Of a stretch of DNA of 64,000 bases, positions 56,793 through 64,000 are shown in pieces (position 1 is the first letter of the stretch; each line of letters begins with the position of its first letter). Under the pieces are notes generated by a model. The model saw only the letters and a program-made list of their open reading frames with translations. It was not told the origin of the DNA and did no database searches. A program made the position numbers and the translations under genes. Where the stretch lies: assembly GCA_944990035.1 (NCBI GenBank), contig CALYLX010000111.1, positions 1,302,001 through 1,366,000 of the forward strand, in the 5' to 3' direction. The stretch comes from Clitopilus passeckerianus (Eukaryota > Basidiomycota > Agaricomycetes > Agaricales > Entolomataceae).

Positions 56793-57249
56793 TGTTATGA
56801 TTTTGCTTACATGTTTCTCCTTACATACCCCGGCCCGCTTACCTATGCACGATTACTCACATATGCTGCGCATCACTGCGCATTTTTCATCTTTTTCCAT
56901 GCTTACTCCGCATCTCTCACGATCGTGAGAGACTTATACCTTATCTGACTCTTTCTGACTCGCATTGAGTCATACTGACTCATGTACTTACTCATCATGC
57001 TGCGCATGACTCATTACTTGCTCAGCATGCTGCGCATGTGCTATATTTAGAACTACTAGATAGGTATATAAACCTGTACCATTTGGTCAAGGCTCCTCAG
57101 CTTGACCTAGGCAATCTACCTAACTGCTTAGTTCTCTACTTCGCCTTTAAGTCCCTTGCTTCGTCAATCTCACCAGGTTGTCAGTACAGCCGCAGCTGCT
57201 GACAAATCTCTGTCTTTGTTTATCAAAGACATCGAGCGTAAACAGTATT
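56793..57249 (+). repeat. 5' LTR of the chromovirus (minimum extent)
   Basis: Matches 63544-64000 base for base by eye. Starts TG; the true 3' edge lies beyond 57249 because its partner is truncated by the window. Contains a TATATAAA box (57065-57072) and upstream regulatory motifs listed separately. Confidence 0.88.
56863..57072 (+). promoter_or_regulatory. LTR U3 regulatory block: TGASTCA sites, palindrome, TATA
   Basis: Three perfect 7-bp TGA(G/C)TCA sites lie at 56966-56972, 56976-56982 and 57007-57013, the Gcn4/AP-1 bZIP recognition sequence. A perfect 20-bp palindrome centred on CACGATCGTG lies at 56913-56932. ATGCTGCGCAT occurs three times (56863, 56997, 57027). TATATAAA at 57065 marks the likely core promoter. 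The same motifs recur in the 3' LTR. Confidence 0.6.
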
Positions 57250-57419
57250 ACCTAAGTTGTTAGGCTCTGCCTTAACAAAAGGTCAAGCTGATCAGAAGGC
57301 CCGCTCATTGTTAGCGCAGGCCCACCCCACGACAACACAGCAGAAGCACGCAACAGGCCGATTGCCGTTGCGGCTACCACTCAGTCACCACGGTCGTACA
57401 CAGGGCAGACCACCCGCCA

Positions 57420-58844
57420 CGAAATACCACTCTAGTAGAAGGAACCAACAACGTCTACAAGTTCACCAACGGAAGCTACTGCGGTTTTAATCACAACAAT
57501 AACCGCTGGTGCTACGCCTCTCTCCTTGGCAAATTCACATTCACCACCGTTGCCGTTGAAAACAGACACTTCCACGCTCTAGACTTCCCTACCCCTGAAC
57601 GACCTCATAAGACCCCTGCTATTGTCCGAGCTCAACGAGAACACGACATTGAAGTAGACGAGGAGGAACAGCGACGCTTCGCACCATTACCCACAGCAAT
57701 ATCCAGGAACCCATCACTAGTCCCGTCTACCAGCGCTTCTGTCTTGCCCGAAGAGGAAGAAGAAGAACACCAAGTACAACAACAGCTAGAGGAGAGCCCC
57801 ACAGCTGAGCCAGAGGAGCGCCCCAGTGCAGAAACAATTGAACCAGAGACCGACTTCGATTTCGACTACGAAATGTCACAAGACAACAACAACAAGAAGG
57901 ACATTGGAGCCAAACCCCAAACGTTCTCCGGAGACCGATCCAAGACCAGAAAGTTCATTCAGGAACTTGAAGACTACCTCATCCTAAACAACCTCAACCA
58001 ACTCGAAGATGACAAGAAGATTCGCATCGCCCTATCCTTCCTCAAAGAAGGAACTGCAGCAGCATGGGGATTAGAATTTCACGATAAATATTCAGCAGCT
58101 GAAAGGAAAGCCACCTACGCTGAATTTATCAGCCAATTCAAAGAAGCCTTTTCCCTACCGACGACAAAGCTGCCGCACTTCTCCAACTCAAAGCCTTACG
58201 ACAGGATGGGACAGCTGACGAATTTGTCACCGTCTTCAAGAATATTCTTGCACGAACTGATCTCAGCGGTGACACTGCAAAGATCGAGATCTTCATGGAA
58301 GGACTTACCCCAAACTCCGAGAGAAAATTCTCTTTTCCGATTCCCTCCTACCACATTCGACGATTGGGTCAAGAAAGCCGTCCAGTTTGACAACAACTGG
58401 CGACGTGCCAAGACAATCATGGGACATACCCGTATCATCAAGACATCTGATATGGTCAAAGGTGCTTACAAAACACCTACTGGAGCCCGAGACCCAATGG
58501 CTATGGATGTTGATCGTTTCACCACTGATCCACCCAAACGCCGCCTCACCCAGGAGGAAAGAGAACATCACAAGAAGAACAACTTGTGCTACTATTGCTC
58601 CAAGAAAGGTCACACGATCCAACAATGTCTTCAAAGGAAGAATTTTGGAAGAACCTACCCCAGCAACAACGACAGCCGTTTCCACAAGAAACCTGAGAAG
58701 GGAGCCGAGTTGATCAAATATGTCAGAACAGTCCTAGCTGACATGCCCCAAGAAGAAGCCGCTGAATTCTACACCGAAGCAGAGGCTGAGGGTTTTAAAG
58801 AGGAAGACTGCAAAGCCGACGTCAGTACTTCCTCGCCCGATTGA
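57420..58844 (+). CDS. Chromovirus gag (with two compensating frameshifts)
   Basis: Capsid-nucleocapsid region. One frame is open from about 57316 and reads NNVYKFTNGSYCGFNHNNNR near 57450, then acidic Gln/Glu-rich sequence. The capsid part reads KPQTFSGDRSKTRKFIQELE and LSFLKEGTAAAWGLEFHDK. From about 58165 the conserved gag sequence moves to another frame (ALLQLKALRQDGTADEF, ARTDLSGDTAKIEIFMEGL) and returns near 58340 (PTTFDDWVKKAVQFD). The end has a CCHC knuckle, CYYCSKKGHTIQQC (C-x2-C-x4-H-x4-C). Stop at 58844. No good ATG was found at the start, so the N-terminus is uncertain. Confidence 0.72.
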   Translation, partial: RNTTLVEGTNNVYKFTNGSYCGFNHNNNRWCYASLLGKFTFTTVAVENRHFHALDFPTPERPHKTPAIVRAQREHDIEVDEEEQRRFAPLPTAISRNPSLVPSTSASVLPEEEEEEHQVQQQLEESPTAEPEERPSAETIEPETDFDFDYEMSQDNNNKKDIGAKPQTFSGDRSKTRKFIQELEDYLILNNLNQLEDDKKIRIALSFLKEGTAAAWGLEFHDKYSAAERKATYAEFISQFKEAFSLPTTKLPHFSNSKPYDRMGQLTNLSPSSRIFLHELISAVTLQRSRSSWKDLPQTPRENSLFRFPPTTFDDWVKKAVQFDNNWRRAKTIMGHTRIIKTSDMVKGAYKTPTGARDPMAMDVDRFTTDPPKRRLTQEEREHHKKNNLCYYCSKKGHTIQQCLQRKNFGRTYPSNNDSRFHKKPEKGAELIKYVRTVLADMPQEEAAEFYTEAEAEGFKEEDCKADVSTSSPD

Positions 58845-58889
58845 TATTTCCAGTGTACTTGTAGCTACTGATTTTTATGCTGAATCTAT

Positions 58890-59420
58890 GCGTATCCCAA
58901 TCTCTCTACAAGACCCCTAGATGGAAATACAACAATCGCCGGCACAAAAGCTCTCATTGACTCTGGAGCGCAAGGGTCATTTATCGACTCCGTCTTTGCC
59001 AAGACACATCACCTCCCGCTACTCCCACTCCGACAACCGATTACAGCACGAAACGTTGATGGCACCCTGAACAAACAAGGAACTATTACCCACTTTACCT
59101 GGGTTATTGCCAAGATAGGGACAGCCATCATCAAGGAAAGATGTTTTGTCACTGGACTCGGGAAAGACCACCTGATTTTTGGATTACCCTGGCTAAAACG
59201 GGTAGATCCAATCATATCGTGGAGCGACGGCACACTCGAAATCGACGAATCACGCATTACCCAACGACTGTCGCAAACATTGATGCGAGCAGTAGACATC
59301 AAGCGGATGAGAGCCATCCGAGAACAACTACTAGAGGAAAACACGCCACCTACCCAGCACCTGATTGTTCCGAAGAGAATCCCGGAAAATCAGAAGGACT
59401 TAGCGACTATTTCCGAATAG
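58890..59420 (+). CDS. Chromovirus aspartic protease region of pol
   Basis: The frame reads LDGNTTIAGTKALIDSGAQG, with DSGA as the retroviral-type catalytic motif, then NVDGTLNKQGTITHFTWVI and HLIFGLPWLKRVDPIISW. It runs to a stop near 59420; the following conserved linker ([14 protein letters not shown]) is in a different frame, marking a frameshift. The junction with gag is also out of frame. Confidence 0.72.
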   Translation, partial: AYPNLSTRPLDGNTTIAGTKALIDSGAQGSFIDSVFAKTHHLPLLPLRQPITARNVDGTLNKQGTITHFTWVIAKIGTAIIKERCFVTGLGKDHLIFGLPWLKRVDPIISWSDGTLEIDESRITQRLSQTLMRAVDIKRMRAIREQLLEENTPPTQHLIVPKRIPENQKDLATISE

Positions 59421-59599
59421 TCGAAGACGGAGAAGAGATCAATGAAGATTTTCTCATCGCATACTGCCAGAACGAACCGGCAGTCGGAATATTCACCAAG
59501 GAGGAACCCCCACTTACGCAGGAACACACAAAGGATTACCTGTGTACGGGCCAATCAGGCCAACTACCACAATACGACAGACGGTGGTAACACACCATC

Positions 59600-60972
59600 C
59601 AGCAACCAGACACCACACACAGCAGGTGTGGATACGTGCGAAAACATCAATTTCGCAAGCTCTGGAACATAAACGAGAAGATAAGGAACCAAAGAAATCC
59701 CTTGACGAAATCATCCCCGACTATCTTCAAGACTACAGAAAAGTCTTTGAGAAAGCAGCATCTGAACGATTCCCACCAAGCCGACCCTGGGATCACGCCA
59801 TAGATCTGAAGACAGATTTCGTGCCAAAAGACTGCAAGGTCTATCCGCTCAGCCCCTTAGAGCAAGAAAAACTCGACGAGTTTCAAGGAAAATCTAGCCA
59901 AAGGATACATCCGAGAATCCAACTCCCCACAAGCATCTCCGTTCTTCTTTGTTGCAAAGAAAGACTCGGAAGCCCTGAGACCATGTCAGGATTACCGACG
60001 ACTCAACGAAGGAACAATACCTAACGCTTACCCCTTACCGCTGGCTAGCGAACTCATCGATAAACTCAAAGGAGCAACTGTCTTCACCAAACTCGACATT
60101 CGATGGGGATATCACAACATCCGCATCAAAGATGGTGACCAATGGAAAGCAGCGTTCAAGACCAACCGAGGTTATTTGAACCAATGGTGATGTTCTTTGG
60201 ACTAATGAACTCACCCGGTACCTTCCAAGCAATGATGAACCACCTTTTCCGAGACATGATAGACGAAGGATGGGTCATCATCTACATGGACGACATCCTC
60301 ATCTTCTCCAACGATCCAGAAAAACACCGAGAACGCACACGCAGAGTCTTACAAAGACTACAAGACAACGATCTCTACCTCAAAGCAGAGAAATGCCAAT
60401 TTGACACCACAAGAGTGGAATACCTTGGGTTCATCATTGAACCAAACAAGATCTCCATGGACCCTGTCAAACTTGCAGGGATGCGCGACTGGCCTACGCC
60501 AACTACAGTAAAGGAAGTCCGATCATTCCTAGGATTCGGAAACTTTTACCGCAGGTTCATCGGAAAATATGCGGAAATTGCCAAACCGCTGAACGAACTC
60601 ACCAAGAAAGACAAGAAGTGGGAATGGACCAATGAATGTCACAAAGCTTTCACCACCCTGAAAGACAAATTCCTGGAAGCGCCTGTGTTGCTGATGCCTG
60701 ACCCCACGAAGCCATTTGTGGTGGAAAGCGACGCCTCAAAACATGCAACAGGAGCAGTCCTACAACAACGTGACGCCAACGGATCATGGCACCCATGTGG
60801 TTTCATATCTAAATCGTTCGGAAACAGAACGGAACTATGAAATCTACGACCGAGAACTTCTAGGCATTATCCGCGCATTAGAAACCTGGCGACACTACTT
60901 CCATGGATCCCAACATTCAGTTGTGATTCTATCCGATCACAAAACCTCACATACTTCCGAGAAGCCCGGAAG
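59600..60972 (+). CDS. Chromovirus reverse transcriptase and RNase H (several frameshifts)
   Basis: The start of RT reads [20 protein letters not shown]. Conserved sequence then changes frame near 59890 (extra G before GAAAAT), near 60172 (one T short after AACCGAGG), near 60820 and near 60955 (A-run one base short in ATCACAAAACC). Recognisable RT blocks: [64 protein letters not shown] (catalytic YMDD). The RNase H part reads [17 protein letters not shown] and [13 protein letters not shown]. Each break can be explained by a single-base change, mostly in short homopolymers. Confidence 0.8.
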
Positions 60973-62622
60973 TTGAACCGACGACAAGCAAGATGGAATT
61001 TGATGCTATCCCAGTTTAACATCAAACTTGTACACACCCCTGGTGCAAAGATGATACAATCTGACGCACTATCTCGACGACCAGACCACATCCCAGGTGA
61101 AGACACCGACAACGAAGACATCATTCTCCTCCCCGACAAGCTCTTCCTTCGCTCAATCGACATTGAACTAAAGGACGAAATTGTACACAAGATGGTCAAT
61201 GACAAACTGATTGTTGACGCCATTCGCACCGCCAAAGAAGACGGACCCCCACCAATCCGATCAAACCTGGAAGACTGGAAATTTGACGATGGCATCTTGT
61301 ACTACAAGGACAAGTGCGTGGTACCAGATGACGAAGACCTCCGAAGGAAGATAGTCCAACGTTATCACGATCTACCCAGCGCAGGACACCCTGGACAATT
61401 TGGGACACTGGAGAAAGTCCGGAAGGACTACTGGTGGCCAGGGATGTCAGTGTTCATCAAGAACTTTGTGCAGGGCTGTGCAATGTGCCAGCAAATGAAA
61501 ATCAATCGCCACCCCACCGCTCCACCATTAATGCCCATCAAATCCGAAACCACTAGGCCATTTTCGCTAGTGACGTACGATTTTCACACGGATCTCCCAG
61601 AGAGTGATGGTTTCGATAGCATTATGGCCGTGGTCGACCATGGAGCTACGAAGGGGGCAATTTTCATCCCTTGCACAAAGAAAATCGACGCCACAGGAAC
61701 TGCAAACGCCTACATTGACAACGTTTACCGTCGCTTTGGACTCCCCGACAAAGGAATTTCTGACAGAGGACCTCAATTCGCCTCTAAAGTTTTCCAAGAA
61801 ATGGGACGACTTCTTGGAATCAAGCTCAACATGAGCACCGCCTACCACCCACAAACCGATGGTGCGACAGAAAGGATCAATCAGGAGATTGATGCCTATC
61901 TCCGCATCTTCTGTGCACAGAACCCCGAATCCTGGTCCAAATGGATTACCACTCTAGAATTCTCCTACAACAGCCGAACACACTCTGTCACCAAACGAAC
62001 CCCATTCTACCTAATGATGGGATACGAACCACCTGCACTCCCATCAATTGCTCCCACTAGCAAAATTCCCGCAGTTGACAAACGGATCAAGGAACTTCTG
62101 CTAGCACGCGATGAAGCAAATGCTGCACATGCACTTGCTGCGCAACGCATGGCAGAGAAGATCACACGACAGTTCACCCCATTCAAAGTCGGAGAAAAGG
62201 TGTGGTTAGAAGCCACAAATCTCAATCAAGGAAACATCTCCAAGAAACTAGCACCCAAACGAGAAGGACCCTTCAAGATACTCGAGGTAAAAGGACACCT
62301 GACCTATAAACTCGACCTGCCAAGACGATGGAAGATCCACCCGGTGATTCACGCATCACTTCTCACCCGTTACATCTCCACCAAAGCGCATGGACCCAGC
62401 TTCTCTAAACCGCCACCTGACGAAATCGACGGAATAGAAGAATACGAAATAGAAGCAATTGTGGCCCATCAGAAACAAGGCAAAGGGCGACACAGATACC
62501 TCGTAAAATGGAAGGGATGGCCATCAGCGGACAACGAATGGATGCCCGAGTCGGAACTGCGGAACGCCAGGAAATACTCACCGAGTATAAAAAGAGGAAG
62601 AAACTCACCTGACACCACATAG
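60973..62622 (+). CDS. Chromovirus integrase with C-terminal chromodomain
   Basis: Open for 549 codons. The first part closes RNase H ([15 protein letters not shown]). Integrase zinc-binding [23 protein letters not shown] and [11 protein letters not shown] core: [51 protein letters not shown], so all three acidic residues are present. After the GPF-like region ([13 protein letters not shown]) comes a chromodomain: [37 protein letters not shown]. This directs chromoviruses towards particular chromatin. Stop at 62622. This is the only intact long ORF of the element. Confidence 0.88.
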   Translation: MNRRQARWNLMLSQFNIKLVHTPGAKMIQSDALSRRPDHIPGEDTDNEDIILLPDKLFLRSIDIELKDEIVHKMVNDKLIVDAIRTAKEDGPPPIRSNLEDWKFDDGILYYKDKCVVPDDEDLRRKIVQRYHDLPSAGHPGQFGTLEKVRKDYWWPGMSVFIKNFVQGCAMCQQMKINRHPTAPPLMPIKSETTRPFSLVTYDFHTDLPESDGFDSIMAVVDHGATKGAIFIPCTKKIDATGTANAYIDNVYRRFGLPDKGISDRGPQFASKVFQEMGRLLGIKLNMSTAYHPQTDGATERINQEIDAYLRIFCAQNPESWSKWITTLEFSYNSRTHSVTKRTPFYLMMGYEPPALPSIAPTSKIPAVDKRIKELLLARDEANAAHALAAQRMAEKITRQFTPFKVGEKVWLEATNLNQGNISKKLAPKREGPFKILEVKGHLTYKLDLPRRWKIHPVIHASLLTRYISTKAHGPSFSKPPPDEIDGIEEYEIEAIVAHQKQGKGRHRYLVKWKGWPSADNEWMPESELRNARKYSPSIKRGRNSPDTT

Positions 62623-62650
62623 CAAACCCACTCACATCCACTATATAACA

Positions 62651-63532
62651 ATGTCTCAAAATGCCTCTTCCTACGACCGCACCATCATCCGCAACACCTT
62701 CAAATCCGATACCGCTATTACGGCGCTCCGTACGCATACTGCCTGGAGCAGCGACGACAACCCTCTCACCGCTGTGGGAGAACAAGGAACCCTTTACCAA
62801 AACCGACGAACCGAAACTCGCAACGAAGTGGCTGTCTGCGCCACCAATTTGCGAAAACCACTGACGATCTTGATCAACTTTTGGACAAAGTTGATCGAGA
62901 AACGGAGGAGACCCTCACAGACCTCTTCTTTGCTATTGGAGGAACAGCTTTCCTCGACGAATTCTTCCCGAACGACAAAACTGGTTCAACAACCCAGGAG
63001 ACAGACTTGAAACCCTTGCCTCCAATCCCTGGGGGCTGAGGAAAGTCAAGAAGAGGAAGTCACGATCCTCACTGCACGTCAAGTTTGCGGAACCCTACGA
63101 GCATTTCCTCCCGTCACCAATTTACACACCACCGCAAAAATAAAACATAACCCCTTCGTCAAAGAAGAACAGAACGACAACAAGGAAAACATCAACCCCA
63201 ATGGCAAACCCTCCAACGCCATACCTCTCCGCATTCGAAAGCCCACCAGAGTCCGACTCACCAACGCTGGTGAACCTTCCCCCCCGACAATATCGTCCCA
63301 GAAGGCGCCGCGCACTGGATACCTTGCCAACAGACCACCACCACCCAGATGGTTCAGATGCTACATTTGTGGAGGCAGACACCGACAGTGTCATTGCTTT
63401 CGTTTTGTGTGTCGTCTGTGCCATCGTCGTGGCCCAGGCCATTACCCGGTTAGCTGCCCACAACGCTACCACAAGGGCATAGACCGTCACTTCTGGAAAG
63501 GAAGGAATGAAGTCGGGAGACTTCAACGATAG
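62651..63532 (+). CDS. Chromovirus third ORF with Cys/His cluster (frameshifted)
   Basis: Between the chromodomain stop and the 3' LTR lie three overlapping open segments. The first starts at ATG 62651 (MSQNASSYDRTIIRNTFKSD). The second, near 62840-63039, reads an acidic helix (TTDDLDQLLDKVDRETEETL) then FLDEFFPND. The third is open from 63011 to 63532 and contains KENINPNGKPSNA and a Cys/His cluster at 63359-63457 with spacing C-x2-C-x6-C-x-C-x4-C-x2-C-x6-H-x4-C, then FWKGRNEVGRLQR before the stop. The coding texture and position suggest one former ORF broken by two shifts. Role unknown; nucleic-acid binding is plausible. It is not recognisable as an envelope gene. Confidence 0.6.
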
Positions 63533-63543
63533 CGAGAGGGTAA

Positions 63544-64000
63544 TGTTATGATTTTGCTTACATGTTTCTCCTTACATACCCCGGCCCGCTTACCTATGCA
63601 CGATTACTCACATATGCTGCGCATCACTGCGCATTTTTCATCTTTTTCCATGCTTACTCCGCATCTCTCACGATCGTGAGAGACTTATACCTTATCTGAC
63701 TCTTTCTGACTCGCATTGAGTCATACTGACTCATGTACTTACTCATCATGCTGCGCATGACTCATTACTTGCTCAGCATGCTGCGCATGTGCTATATTTA
63801 GAACTACTAGATAGGTATATAAACCTGTACCATTTGGTCAAGGCTCCTCAGCTTGACCTAGGCAATCTACCTAACTGCTTAGTTCTCTACTTCGCCTTTA
63901 AGTCCCTTGCTTCGTCAATCTCACCAGGTTGTCAGTACAGCCGCAGCTGCTGACAAATCTCTGTCTTTGTTTATCAAAGACATCGAGCGTAAACAGTATT
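63544..64000 (+). repeat. 3' LTR of the chromovirus (truncated by the window end)
   Basis: Same as 56793-57249 by eye over 457 bp, preceded by a purine-rich tract at about 63532-63540. Confidence 0.88.

Larger units (their letters stand above)
56793..64000 (+). mobile_element. Ty3/Gypsy chromovirus nested in the Ngaro-like element
   Basis: LTR retrotransposon with order 5' LTR, gag, protease, RT, RNase H, integrase, chromodomain, third ORF, 3' LTR. The LTRs start TGTTATGATT at 56793 and 63544; the second is cut by the window end. Over the shared 457 bp I see no difference, pointing to recent insertion. The coding region is broken by several small frameshifts, so this copy as read cannot make a full polyprotein. 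A purine-rich tract (GCGAGAGGG) precedes the 3' LTR. The target duplication cannot be checked because the right end lies outside. Confidence 0.9.

Noticed and set aside
63201..63482. 94-codon ORF with a membrane-like segment at the chromovirus 3' end, suggestive of a small env
   Set aside because: It is the wrong frame of the Cys/His-rich third ORF. The hydrophobic run arises from the same codons read out of phase.
1..64000. CRISPR arrays, operons, Shine-Dalgarno sites or a secondary-metabolite cluster
   Set aside because: The DNA is intron-rich eukaryotic sequence. No regularly spaced repeats and no polyketide, peptide or terpene synthase genes were found.

Overview
The window is nuclear DNA of a filamentous fungus, most likely a mushroom-forming basidiomycete (Agaricomycetes). 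Genes are dense on both strands and cut by many 50-70 nt introns. Families include forkhead and Zn2Cys6 regulators, a pepsin-type secreted protease, an ABCC transporter and a fused molybdenum-cofactor gene. The right end holds YR-type (Ngaro-like) and Ty3/Gypsy chromovirus retroelements, both common in this class. Most exon joins below were read by eye from splice signals and family conservation. Spans run from start codon to stop codon and include introns.

Left part (1-26 kb): UTP13 (ribosome biogenesis, runs off the left edge), a forkhead factor and a Zn2Cys6 factor, all on the minus strand. They are followed by a NIPSNAP protein, a putative type II membrane glycosyltransferase and the proteasome subunit PUP3. 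PUP3 shares a short divergent promoter with the plus-strand MOCS1-type gene (MoaA plus MoaC). Next come a TXNDC17-like thioredoxin, a secreted Thr-rich repeat protein, a Ca2+-regulated aspartate/glutamate carrier, TRM5, a TatD-type hydrolase and the Golgi SNARE GOS1.

Middle (26-46 kb): a small NTF2-like protein, an Lgl/Sro7/tomosyn homologue with an R-SNARE-like tail, an ABCC transporter, an RNF126-type E3 ligase and an A1 aspartic protease. A decayed relic of a second protease lies beside the intact one, followed by a DUF89/ARMT1-family phosphatase.

Right part (46-64 kb): a very long coiled-coil protein of unknown role, a probable 624-bp TIR element (MITE), a single-pass membrane protein and a 65-residue membrane protein. 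Then comes a nested retroelement block. A Ngaro-like element keeps its RNase H and tyrosine recombinase and has a B1-A2-B2 split-repeat end. It is interrupted in its reverse transcriptase by a chromovirus whose two LTRs look identical over the 457 bp visible. The chromovirus coding region nevertheless carries several single-base frameshifts and a third ORF with a Cys/His cluster.

Most genes are housekeeping and do not form a metabolic cluster. The most unusual material is the retroelement block, the MITE-like element, the MOCS1 organisation with two presequences, and several extreme splicing cases: a 6-nt internal exon, a start-codon-only first coding exon and a GC-AG intron.
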